Assembly: GCA_964396185.1 (NCBI GenBank)
Contig: CAYNEI010000010.1
Span: 1 to 64,000, forward strand
Length of the DNA: 64,000 nt
Source: CAYNEI01 sp964396185
GTDB taxonomy: Archaea; Thermoplasmatota; SW-10-69-26
Reading direction: 5' to 3'
The notes beneath the pieces are model-generated. The model did not search any database. It saw nothing but the letters and a program-made list of their open reading frames with translations, and was not told the DNA's origin. Position numbers and translations under genes: made by a program. Below are positions 34,332-41,969 of the stretch, one piece after another; positions within the stretch are counted from its first letter, which is position 1, and every line of letters begins with the position of its first letter.

Positions 34332-34389
34332 GTCGGAACCCAGGCGGCCGCCAGGCCGCGCGTCTACCCGATGATCGTCGACACGACGA
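34332..34389. repeat. Diverged single copy of the 25.4-kb tandem repeat
   Basis: GAACCCAGGCGGCCGCCAGG and the following bases to CTACCCGATG match the unit at 25470-25508. GCGGCC-GCCA-GGCCGC is a hairpin where the other copy has GCGATC-GTCA-GATCGC, so both arms changed together. GATCGTCG-ACA-CGACGATC (34371-34389) is a second hairpin. Confidence 0.65.
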
Positions 34390-34500
34390 TCCATCGCTGG
34401 TGTGGTTCCCCCTGGTTCCCTTCGCATGCCCTTCACGAGCGGTGACGGACCACCTTTGATGCCCTGGCAGTCGGACGATTGGCCACAGAGGTCCGAACCG

Positions 34501-34929
34501 ATGAACCGCCGAACCATCTGGATCCTCGCCGCCCTGGTCGTGGGCATGGCCGCCCCCGCGACGGCCCACAGCTTCACCGACTGGGACAACCCCGAGGACA
34601 ACCATCACAAGTGCACAGGTACGCGCGACTGGTTCCACATGACCAGCGACGAAGACCCGAGCATGCTCAAGACGCGGGCCAACCTCACCCTGCCAGGCCG
34701 GCAGAGCGTGATCCAGGTCTACGTCCACGCACCACCCCACAGCGAGGCCGAACACCAGGACCCGGACCGCGAGACCCCTGTCGGGACGTTCACCATGCCG
34801 GGGATCCTGTGGTACGAGACCAACGAACTCAGTGGGCTGCAGAAGAACGACTACGAGTGCCAGTTGCAGAAGAACCGGGGCGACATGACGTACCCGTTCG
34901 AGGTTCACAGCGACGACATCATCCTGTGA
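34501..34929 (+). CDS. Small secreted protein of unknown function
   Basis: 142 residues from ATG 34501, where the signal peptide begins (MNRRTIWILAALVVGMAAPATA). The mature protein starts HSFTDWDNPEDNHHKCTGT and is rich in His, Asp and Asn. It has beta-type segments (SVIQVYVHAPPH, GTFTMPGILWYET) and two Cys that could form a disulfide. No domain is recognised. It resembles the other small exported proteins here only in composition. A terminator-like hairpin follows at 34967. Confidence 0.68.
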   Translation: MNRRTIWILAALVVGMAAPATAHSFTDWDNPEDNHHKCTGTRDWFHMTSDEDPSMLKTRANLTLPGRQSVIQVYVHAPPHSEAEHQDPDRETPVGTFTMPGILWYETNELSGLQKNDYECQLQKNRGDMTYPFEVHSDDIIL

Positions 34930-34966
34930 TCCCGGCGTGAGCAACCTGGACCTCTCCTTCCGCCGT

Positions 34967-34985
34967 CCCGCGGCCAAGCCGCGGG
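34967..34985 (+). terminator. GC-rich hairpin after the small secreted protein
   Basis: CCCGCGGC and GCCGCGGG pair perfectly around CAA, 38 bases after the stop at 34929. Confidence 0.5.
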
Positions 34986-35056
34986 GCGACGGTCCCCCCG
35001 TGCCCATCTCGGACATTTGACAACGCTTATGGTGGGCGCTCGTGGTTCTTCCGACC

Positions 35057-35500
35057 GTGTTGGATGACAAGGACCGGCGCATCCTCGCCGAGCTCCGGCG
35101 CAACGCCAAGGATACCACCAAGGCGATCGCCGAGAAGACCGGCATCCCGCGCACCACGGTCCACGACCGCATCACGAAGATGGAGGAGCGCGGCGTCATC
35201 CGGAAGTACACCGTGATCCCCGACTACGAGGAGCTCGGTCAGTCCACCACCGCCTACGTTTTCCTCTCCTACGACTCCCGCGATGGCGTGCCCCAGGACG
35301 ACGTGGCCGCCGCGCTCTCCGAGATGGAGGGCGTCTACGAGGTGCACATGATCAGTGGCGACTGGGACATGCTCGCCAAGGTGCGAGGCCGCACCGTGGA
35401 GCAGATCGGCGAGCTCGTCATCCAGCGGCTCAGACGCATCGGTGGGGTCGGCAAGACCCTCACGTGCACGGTGTTCAAGACGTGGAAAGAGGACGTCTAA
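35057..35500 (+). CDS. Lrp/AsnC-family regulator
   Basis: 147 residues from GTG 35057. Members usually begin with LDxxDRRIL, and here VLDDKDRRILAELRRN starts at that codon, with TATA-like CGCTTATGG (35024-35032) 29 bases before it; GTG 35042 would add five residues. The helix-turn-helix (TTKAIAEKTGIPRTTVHDRITKMEERGVI) fills residues 15-50. The ligand-binding RAM domain follows, with GVYEVHMISGDWDMLAKVRGRT. Lrp proteins sense amino acids and form octamers. The gene ends four bases before the third palindromic element. Confidence 0.9.
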   Translation: MLDDKDRRILAELRRNAKDTTKAIAEKTGIPRTTVHDRITKMEERGVIRKYTVIPDYEELGQSTTAYVFLSYDSRDGVPQDDVAAALSEMEGVYEVHMISGDWDMLAKVRGRTVEQIGELVIQRLRRIGGVGKTLTCTVFKTWKEDV

Positions 35501-35503
35501 CCG

Positions 35504-35598
35504 CCTTTTCTTTGCGGGGGCCTCGGGGTCGCGTGGGCCCCGCAAAGAAAAGGTGGGCGAAATAGAAACGGGGCCCACGCGCTTCGCAGGCCCCAAGG
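35504..35598. repeat. Three-stem palindromic element, copy 3
   Basis: A CCTTTTCTTTGCGGGG (35504-35519) pairs perfectly with CCCCGCAAAGAAAAGG (35538-35553). B GCGTGGGCCCC (35531-35541) pairs with GGGGCCCACGC (35570-35580). D GGGGCCT (35517-35523) pairs with AGGCCCC (35588-35594). The order is the same as in the copies near the tRNA genes. TAGAAACGG (35563-35571) matches their spacer. No tRNA is next to this copy; it follows an Lrp gene. Confidence 0.82.
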
Positions 35599-35960
35599 AC
35601 GTCAGGAGGCGTGCGGGGGAGGCGTGCAATCGCGCTATCTGGCAATGTCCGCTCCCGCGGTCGCGTTGTCCGTGGCGCTGTCGGCAACTTCGCAGTGGGT
35701 GAACCAGCGCGGCGGCACCGCCTTCGCGGGCGGGGCGTCGTTCTCTGTGTCCTCCCGCATCGACCGGCGTCCATACATGGTGCGCCCCCCGTTCCCCGTC
35801 GTCGTCCGTCACCGTGACCCACTGTGTTCTCTCTGGTGAACCACCGTTGGGTTGCGGCCCTGGCGGCCGCCCTCCGTGGTTACCCTCCCATCGATCGTCG
35901 TCCTTCGTGGCCCGTTGTGCCCCTTGTGGCCTTCGTGGTCCTCCCCCAGAGACTGGCGCG
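35599..35960. other. Gene-free region with remnants of the GxxExxY-type repeat
   Basis: No credible gene is seen. TTCTCTGTGTCCTCCCGC (near 35739), ACTGTGTTCTCTCTGGTG (35820-35837) and CGTTGTGCCCCTTGTGGCC (near 35912-35930) resemble the repeats beside the GxxExxY gene at 6.5-7.3 kb. They may be the relics of a similar unit that lost its gene. The region separates two Lrp genes. Confidence 0.4.
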
Positions 35961-36431
35961 TCACTCCACGGGCAACCGGGCCTCTTCCTTGATCGTGTTG
36001 AGCACCAGATGGGTCGTGGTGTGCTCGACGTCCGGCAGGGCGAGCACCTCTTTCACGAAGTCGTTGAGCTCGGACCTGGATCGGAACCGGGCCAGGATGA
36101 CCGAGTCGAAGCCTCCGGTCACGTCGTAGACGCCGAAGACCTCGGGCCGCTTGGAGATGGTGGACTGGACCTCGATCAGGTTGCCGTGGCTGATCTTCAC
36201 GGCGATGACGACGACGAGATCGAACCCCAGCGCCTCCGGGTCGATCACCGGGATGTAGCCCTGGATGATCTCGTCCTCCTCCAAGCGCTTGACCCTGGAC
36301 GACACCGTGCTCAAGGCGATGCCAAGCTCGCGGGCGATATCTCGGTACGACTTGCGCGCGTTCTCGTTGAGCGACCGCAGGATCTCACGATCCGTCTCGT
36401 CCAGCTCCGGACCGGTCTCGGCTTCGGCCAT
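35961..36431 (-). CDS. Lrp/AsnC-family regulator near glutamine synthetase
   Basis: 156 residues from ATG 36431. The helix-turn-helix (DREILRSLNENARKSYRDIARELGIALSTVSSRVKRLEEDEII) is at about 15-57, and the RAM domain has GYIPVIDPEALGFDLVVVIAVKIS and VYDVTGGFDSVILARFRS. It is only about 32% similar by eye to the other Lrp protein at 35057. It is separated from glnA by one tiny membrane-protein gene and may control nitrogen metabolism, as related archaeal Lrp proteins do. Confidence 0.9.
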   Translation of the reverse strand: MAEAETGPELDETDREILRSLNENARKSYRDIARELGIALSTVSSRVKRLEEDEIIQGYIPVIDPEALGFDLVVVIAVKISHGNLIEVQSTISKRPEVFGVYDVTGGFDSVILARFRSRSELNDFVKEVLALPDVEHTTTHLVLNTIKEEARLPVE

Positions 36432-36533
36432 GGGCTCACCGAGCCAGAGCGCTCCGGGGGTTAAGCGTTTGTTCGTTCGCGTCTGGCCCGAGGCGATGCG
36501 TGACGCTTTAGCCGGGCACGTCGATGCGCGGTC

Positions 36534-36734
36534 GTGCAGTTGGTACGCGCGCTGGGCTGGCGGATGGGCGCCATCGTGACCGCTGTGGGGGCCGTGCTCC
36601 TGGGGCTCACGCTTCGCTCGCTACTGGACGCGACGGATCGCCTCGCGCTTCGGGGGGCAGCGGTGCTGGCAGCGCTCTTCATGGTCGTGCTCGGCATCGC
36701 CCTGGTGTGGGAGCTCGTAGAGACCACCGATTGA
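36534..36734 (+). CDS. Small membrane protein with two transmembrane helices
   Basis: 66 residues from GTG 36534. A TATA-like GCTTTAGC (36505-36512) is 26 bases upstream. Two hydrophobic helices (WRMGAIVTAVGAVLLGLTL and GAAVLAALFMVVLGIALVWEL) are joined by a charged loop (RSLLDATDRLALR). No family is recognised. It is transcribed toward glnA and could share its regulation by the divergent Lrp gene. Confidence 0.6.
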   Translation: MQLVRALGWRMGAIVTAVGAVLLGLTLRSLLDATDRLALRGAAVLAALFMVVLGIALVWELVETTD

Positions 36735-36785
36735 TTCGTTTGAGGTCACTCCATCGTTCGTTCGTATGGTTCCAGCGGCGAAAAG

Positions 36786-36799
36786 GTTAAACATATAGT
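36786..36799 (+). promoter_or_regulatory. glnA promoter TTAAACATATAGTG
   Basis: A BRE-like CGAAAAGG (36779-36786) joins this AT-rich box. Transcription would start near 36820, leaving a leader of about 35 bases before ATG 36855. Confidence 0.55.
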
Positions 36800-36854
36800 G
36801 GGCATGAGGGGATTAACCCGGTCATGTTCCCATGGCCGGGTGGGTGTGCTTGCC

Positions 36855-38219
36855 ATGGTCCCCTCCATCGATCCCCCAGAGACCCCTGAGACAGCCGACG
36901 ACGTGTTCGCGCTCGTCGAAGAGTACGATGTCGAGTTCGTGCGCCTCCAGTTCACGGACATCCTCGGCCACATCAAGAACGTCAGCATCCCGGTGCGCCA
37001 GCTCGAGAAGGCCTTCGACGACGGCATCTGGTTCGATGGCTCCAGCATCGAGGGCTTCGTGCGGATCAACGAGTCCGACATGCGCCTGGAGCCCGACCCC
37101 ACGACCTTCGCCATCCTCCCCTGGACCCTGGAGCGCGAGGGCGGCTCGACGGCCCGGCTCATCTGCGACGTGTACCACGTGGACGGCGAGCCCTTCGAGG
37201 GTGATCCTCGCCAGGTCCTCAAGCGCGTGCTGGCTGAGGCCGAGGAGATGGGGTTCACCGTCAACGTCGGCCCTGAGCCGGAGTTCTTCCTGTTCAAGCT
37301 CGACGAGAACGGTGAGCCCACCACCGAGCCCAGTGATGTGGGCGGCTACTTCGACTTCGACCCCGTCGAGGTCGGGGGCCCCGTGCGCCGGGAGATCAAC
37401 CATGCGCTCGAGCTCATGGGCTTCGACATCGAGGCCAGCCACCACGAGGTCGCCGCCGGCCAACACGAGATCGACTTCAAGTACGCCGATGCGCTGACCA
37501 CGGCCGACCGGGTCGCCACCTTCCGCGCTGTGGTCAAGGTCATCGCCCAGAAGCACGGCTACCACGCCACGTTCATGCCCAAACCCATCGCCAAGATCAA
37601 CGGGTCCGGCATGCACTGCCACCTGTCCCTCTTCAACGCTGACGGGGACACGGCCATGTTCGAGCCCGGTGAGGAGTTCGGGCTGTCCAAGACCGCTTAT
37701 GGGTTCATGGGCGGCATCCTTGAGCACGCCCCAGCCATCACAGCCATCGCGAACCCGACGGTCAACTCCTACAAGCGCCTGGTGCCCGGCTACGAGGCCC
37801 CGGTTTACATCGCCTGGAGCAACGAGAACCGCTCGGCCCTCATCCGCATCCCACGCGCTGAGGGCAAGGGCAAGCGCGTCGAGCTGCGAAGCCCCGATCC
37901 CACCTGCAACCCGTACCTCGCCTTCGCGGCCATGATCGCTGCCGGCCTGGATGGCGTCAAGAACGCCACCTTCCCCGGCGAGGTCATCCGGGAGAACATC
38001 TACGAGTTCACCGAGGCCAAGCGAGAGGAGACCGGCATCGAGTCCCTGCCCGGCTCGCTTGGCGAGGCCATCGAGGCCCTCGAAGCCGACCCGGTCATCC
38101 AGGACGCCATCGGCGAGCACGTCTTCGAGAAGTTCGTGCAGGCCAAGAAGGCCGAGTGGGACGCCTACCGGATCACGGTCTCCCCATGGGAGATCGAGAC
38201 CTACCTCAAGGACTTCTGA
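36855..38219 (+). CDS. glnA: Glutamine synthetase, type I
   Basis: 454 residues from ATG 36855; an earlier in-frame start at 36798 would place non-conserved residues before the family start. The conserved blocks are present: FTDILGHIKNVSIP, FDGSSIEGFVRI, GPEPEFFLF, HHEVAAGQHEIDFKY, NGSGMHCHLSLF, ANPTVNSYKRLVPGYEAP, RIPRA and RSPDPTCNPYLAFAAM. It joins ammonia to glutamate using ATP and forms dodecamers. The adenylylation-type loop of GSI-beta is not obvious, suggesting the GSI-alpha type controlled by feedback and GlnK rather than by adenylylation. Confidence 0.96.
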   Translation: MVPSIDPPETPETADDVFALVEEYDVEFVRLQFTDILGHIKNVSIPVRQLEKAFDDGIWFDGSSIEGFVRINESDMRLEPDPTTFAILPWTLEREGGSTARLICDVYHVDGEPFEGDPRQVLKRVLAEAEEMGFTVNVGPEPEFFLFKLDENGEPTTEPSDVGGYFDFDPVEVGGPVRREINHALELMGFDIEASHHEVAAGQHEIDFKYADALTTADRVATFRAVVKVIAQKHGYHATFMPKPIAKINGSGMHCHLSLFNADGDTAMFEPGEEFGLSKTAYGFMGGILEHAPAITAIANPTVNSYKRLVPGYEAPVYIAWSNENRSALIRIPRAEGKGKRVELRSPDPTCNPYLAFAAMIAAGLDGVKNATFPGEVIRENIYEFTEAKREETGIESLPGSLGEAIEALEADPVIQDAIGEHVFEKFVQAKKAEWDAYRITVSPWEIETYLKDF

Positions 38220-38255
38220 GCAGCCTGGTCAACCCGACTGGCGGCCTGGCTGGGG

Positions 38256-38816
38256 TCAACGCTCCAGCAATCTGTGGCGCCCGAGCGCTTGGGCAGCCCC
38301 GGCCAGACCCGCCAGGATCAGGACGGGGTGAACGAGGGGGACGGTGAGCTCACCGACCGGCTCGGCGTTCCGATCCGAGGCCGACCAGGCCGTCGCGCCC
38401 GACGGAGCCTGGTCCGAGGCGCCAGCGTCCAACGGGATCGTGTGCGGGCCCGCGGGACCGGCCACCGCGACACCCGTCAGCCTCGGCGGCGGCCCATCGC
38501 CCAGGATCGCCTCGAAGCGGGCCTGGGATCCAGAGGAGCGCGTAAGCGTCATCTCGACCTCGTTGTCCCCGTCGGCTCCTTCGAGCAGTGCTGTGGCGCC
38601 TTGCAGGTCCTGGGCCCCGTTGCCGTCTGCGAGGAGGATCGAGATGAGCCAGCCAGACGGCTCAGCCATCCGGAGGAGGCCCTGATCGATCACTGCGGGT
38701 GGCGCGTCAGCCACGTGGATCTGGGTGGTCGCGCTCTCCGCCAAGCAGGACCCAGACACCATCCCAACGATGACGAGTGCAAGGAGGGCGCACGGGAACC
38801 AGGACTTTCGGGGCAC
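38256..38816 (-). CDS. Exported protein with C-terminal membrane helix
   Basis: 186 residues from GTG 38816; TATA-like CATATATCC lies 22-30 bases upstream. A signal peptide (VPRKSWFPCALLALVIVGMVSGSCLA) is followed by a beta-type domain of about 120 residues (LISILLADGNGAQDLQGATALLEG, VEMTLTRSSGSQARFEAIL). A C-terminal hydrophobic stretch (LVHPVLILAGLAGAAQAL) ends in basic RHRLLER. It probably sits on the outer face of the membrane. The beta domain resembles that in the first protein of the divergent surface operon (a DxNGxxDL motif), but this is weak. Confidence 0.65.
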   Translation of the reverse strand: MPRKSWFPCALLALVIVGMVSGSCLAESATTQIHVADAPPAVIDQGLLRMAEPSGWLISILLADGNGAQDLQGATALLEGADGDNEVEMTLTRSSGSQARFEAILGDGPPPRLTGVAVAGPAGPHTIPLDAGASDQAPSGATAWSASDRNAEPVGELTVPLVHPVLILAGLAGAAQALGRHRLLER

Positions 38817-38834
38817 AGACGCTTGTTCCCCGAG

Positions 38835-38843
38835 GGATATATG
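38835..38843 (-). promoter_or_regulatory. TATA-like box CATATATCC
   Basis: It is centred 23-26 bases upstream of GTG 38816 on the reverse strand. A second box, ATACATAAAT (38885-38894), faces the divergent surface operon. Confidence 0.55.
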
Positions 38844-38963
38844 AATTCTCGCCACGCACGAGCGGTGTGCATCGCCTCGCCGGCCATACATAAATCTGCG
38901 GTCCCCATGACCGTGGCACTTAAGAACCATGGTCGCTCAGATGAGGAACCGGAGAGGTTGACC

Positions 38964-39830
38964 ATGATTCATCGCGCTCGGGGATCCGTCATCATGATCG
39001 CGCTTGCCATGGTGGCAGGCTCTGTGATCCTTCCAGGCGGGTTGGCCGAGGACACCTCGGTCACCGTTGCCAACGTAGCCCCCGTGGTCAACTCCGTGAG
39101 CCTCGCAGACGACACCCTCACCCCGACAGCCGGCAGCACCACGTCGGCCACGGCCACGATCACCGTGGAGGACGTCAACGGCTGCAACGACCTCGTGGAT
39201 GTCCGCCCTGACGTGAACACACCGGACAACGCGACCACGCTCGTGGACGGAGGCAGCCTGCTCCAGACCTGGGACAGCTGCACCCTGGGCGTGGCCACGT
39301 ACACGTGGACGTTCCAGATGCAGTACTACCACGACCCGGCCACCTCCTCGGGCTACAACATCTACGTGGTCGCCGAGGATGCCTCTGGCGTCAAGACGAA
39401 CAACGCGCTCGACGTCGGCTCCCTGCTCACGTTCACCTACGCGGAGCTGGCCGCGCTCAACCTCAACCAGACGACCGTTGATTTCGGCTCGGGCATCGAG
39501 CCGGATGCCACCACCAGCCCGTTCACCCTCGGGGTGGAGAACTACGGGAACGTGCAGATCGATGTGTCGCTCAGTGGCGCCAGCCTGGACCACGCTACCG
39601 AGGATGCATCCATCGCGGCATCCAACGTGAAGTACCACACCGCCAAGACCCTGGCCGACGCCTCAGACCTCTCCGGGACCTCAACCACCGTGACGGCCTT
39701 CGATCTGGCCAAGGGCTCCGGCAGCTCGAGCCCGCTCTACTGGTGGCTCGCGGTTCCAAGTGGTGCGGACCAATGGATCCCGAGCGGGGACTACAGCGGG
39801 ACGGTGACCGTCTCAGCCGTGAAGGGGTGA
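38964..39830 (+). CDS. Secreted beta-domain protein, surface operon gene 1
   Basis: 288 residues. ATG 38964 has GGAGAGG six bases upstream. The signal peptide is MIHRARGSVIMIALAMVAGSVILPGGLAE. The N-terminal part is an immunoglobulin-like domain (SVSLADDTLTPTAGSTTSATATITVEDVNGCNDL). The C-terminal part, from YAELAALNLNQTTVDFG, is homologous to that of the next protein: PFTLGVENYGNVQIDVSLSGASL and ASNVKYHTAKTL are shared. It probably forms an extracellular structure with its neighbours. No enzyme motif is seen. Confidence 0.72.
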   Translation: MIHRARGSVIMIALAMVAGSVILPGGLAEDTSVTVANVAPVVNSVSLADDTLTPTAGSTTSATATITVEDVNGCNDLVDVRPDVNTPDNATTLVDGGSLLQTWDSCTLGVATYTWTFQMQYYHDPATSSGYNIYVVAEDASGVKTNNALDVGSLLTFTYAELAALNLNQTTVDFGSGIEPDATTSPFTLGVENYGNVQIDVSLSGASLDHATEDASIAASNVKYHTAKTLADASDLSGTSTTVTAFDLAKGSGSSSPLYWWLAVPSGADQWIPSGDYSGTVTVSAVKG

Positions 39831-39837
39831 GCCGGGG

Positions 39838-40719
39838 ATGCAACGCACCCTCGTGATCCTCGTCGCGCTTGCCCTCGTGTTCGTGCCAGTCACGGCGCTG
39901 GCCACACATGCCGGCAACCACCCTGGGAGCGCGGGCAACGTGTCGAACCGAGCTCCCAACACAACGGGCAACGACCTCTCGGCCAACGACGACAACGCCG
40001 GGACCGCTGGCGTGCAGGTCAACCCGACCAGTGGGGCCTCGAAGAGCCTGAGCGTCTCGGTGCACATCACCGACCCGAACGGCCATGCCGACGTCTCGTC
40101 GGTCACCGTCACGGTCTACCAGCCCGACAACACCACCGTGCACATCTCCCCGGGTGCTGCCTCCAAGTCCAACGGGAACCAGAAGACCGCCACCTTCGAC
40201 TACAGCTTCGACATGGAGCACTGGCACCCGCCAGGCAGCTACCGCGTTAAGGCCGTCTCCGAGGACCGCGCAGGCGCCTCGGATACCAGGTGGTCCAGCT
40301 TCGAGTACCAGGAGCTCGCCGCCCTCTCACTGTCCACCTCGACGGTCTCCTTCACCGCCCCGGGCGGCGGAAGCGTCACTCCTGACGCGGACACCCACGA
40401 CAACCCGACCACCGTGGCCATCGAGAACCGTGGGAACGTGGAGCTGGACCTCTCGTACACCGGCACCGACCTCTCCGACGGGGGCGACAACACCATCCCC
40501 GTCTCCAACGTCCACCTGGATCTCGATGGAGACGGGAACTTCTCCACCAACGAGAAGACCTTCTCGAGCACGAGCCAGACCGACAACACCTTCGATCTCG
40601 CGCGATCCACCGATGGGACTGCATCCGCGAAAGACGTCCACCTCGCCATCCACGTGCCCCAGGTGCCCGCTGGCACCTACACGGGATCGGTGACCCTCCA
40701 GGCCATCAAGAGCGTATGA
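39838..40719 (+). CDS. Secreted beta-domain protein, surface operon gene 2
   Basis: 293 residues, seven bases after gene 1. A signal peptide (MQRTLVILVALALVFVPVTALA) precedes a His/Asn-rich start and an Ig-like domain (SVSVHITDPNGHADVSSVTVTVYQ). The C-terminal half parallels gene 1: YQELAALSLSTSTVSF, TVAIENRGNVELDLSYTGTDL, PVSNVHLDLDGDG, TFDLARSTDG. The stop overlaps the start of gene 3 by ATGA. The duplicated domain suggests subunits that pair or polymerise. Confidence 0.72.
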   Translation: MQRTLVILVALALVFVPVTALATHAGNHPGSAGNVSNRAPNTTGNDLSANDDNAGTAGVQVNPTSGASKSLSVSVHITDPNGHADVSSVTVTVYQPDNTTVHISPGAASKSNGNQKTATFDYSFDMEHWHPPGSYRVKAVSEDRAGASDTRWSSFEYQELAALSLSTSTVSFTAPGGGSVTPDADTHDNPTTVAIENRGNVELDLSYTGTDLSDGGDNTIPVSNVHLDLDGDGNFSTNEKTFSSTSQTDNTFDLARSTDGTASAKDVHLAIHVPQVPAGTYTGSVTLQAIKSV

Positions 40720-41912
40720 TGTCCAGGACCACGGCGCTGCTCGTCCTCCTCCTGCTCGTGGTTCCAGCGGTGCCTGTGATCGCCCAGGCCGACCAGGGCC
40801 TTGGGGTGACGCCTGCCGAGGTGGAGATCGCCACGGGGCAACCCGGGGAGGCCTACCGGGCGATCGTGGAGATCCAGAACGAGTTCGACTCCGAGACGCG
40901 CATCGAGCTCAAGCCAACCGGCGAGGTGGGCGCCTGGACCACCACGGATCATGCGGACAGCTTCACGATCCCGGCTCGCACCCACGAGCGCGTCGAGCTG
41001 ACGATCCGCATCCCCTCCGGTGCTGTCAACGGCTCCTACCAGGGACAGCTCCAGGTGACCGCGGACCCCAAGGAGCAACCGTCGGGCTCCGGCGCATCGA
41101 TCCAGTACGCGGTAGCCGTGCTGCTCAACGTGACCATCGGCGGCCAGCCCGTCCGCGATCTGGTCTGGGGGGAGGCCACCGCCGAGGACGTCGAGATCGG
41201 CTCCAGCCCCCAAGTGAGCGCGCGCGTGCTCAACAGCGGCAACGTGCGCGACACCGCCCGCGCCCAGGCCACCATCACGCCGCTGAACGGCTCGACCGAG
41301 CTGGCGACAGCCACCGGTGAGCTGCGCCTGGATCCCGGCCAGGAGGGCATGCTCGACTTCCCGTTCGATCACGCGCTGCCTGAGGGCCAGTACCAGGTGC
41401 ACCTCGAGGAGGATGGTGGGGATTTCGAGGCGACCCTCTCCTTCAAGGTGGTGCCCCCGGGCGTGCTAGGCAAGGACGGGACCCTGCGCTTCATCAGCCA
41501 TGAGCCCTGGGTGGCCGTGGACCGACCCGTCGAGATCGCCGGGGTCTTCGAGAACACCGGCACCTCGCGCATCGCGCGCGCGACCTTCACCGCACGCATC
41601 CTGCTGGACGGCGAGCTCGTGGGCGCGCTGGAGAGCCAGCCCCGGGTCCTGGAGGCCGGGCACCTGGTGAACTTGACCGACGTCTTCACGCCTGATCAGC
41701 CCGGCACGTACCACATCGAGGGCACGGTCACCTACGATGGCTTCCAGACGGACCAGAAGACCTCCATCCTGAACGTCCAAGGCGATGCGCCTGGGGATGC
41801 TGGCCTGGTCCGAGGCATCGCCGCCTACCTCCTCATGGGCCTGCTGGCGCTGGCCGGGCTCGTCTACCTGATCGCTCGGCTCCGGCCCCACGACGACGGG
41901 GACGGCGAGTAG
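40716..41912 (+). CDS. Membrane-anchored multi-Ig-like protein, surface operon gene 3
   Basis: 398 residues. A signal peptide (TTALLVLLLLVVPAVPVIA) precedes three beta-sandwich domains: LGVTPAEVEIATGQPGEAYRAIVEIQNEFDS (NEW3-like, residues about 26-130), a CARDB-like domain around VSARVLNSGNVRDTARAQATI, and a third with VEIAGVFENTGTSRIARATFTA. It ends in a transmembrane helix (IAAYLLMGLLALAGLVYLIARL) and a short acidic tail. It could anchor or assemble the two proteins encoded upstream. Confidence 0.75.
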   Translation: MMSRTTALLVLLLLVVPAVPVIAQADQGLGVTPAEVEIATGQPGEAYRAIVEIQNEFDSETRIELKPTGEVGAWTTTDHADSFTIPARTHERVELTIRIPSGAVNGSYQGQLQVTADPKEQPSGSGASIQYAVAVLLNVTIGGQPVRDLVWGEATAEDVEIGSSPQVSARVLNSGNVRDTARAQATITPLNGSTELATATGELRLDPGQEGMLDFPFDHALPEGQYQVHLEEDGGDFEATLSFKVVPPGVLGKDGTLRFISHEPWVAVDRPVEIAGVFENTGTSRIARATFTARILLDGELVGALESQPRVLEAGHLVNLTDVFTPDQPGTYHIEGTVTYDGFQTDQKTSILNVQGDAPGDAGLVRGIAAYLLMGLLALAGLVYLIARLRPHDDGDGE

Positions 41913-41969
41913 GAACCAGCCTTCTCGGAGGGGCAAGCTTCGTGAACCCGCAGCTGCTACGCGGGCTCG

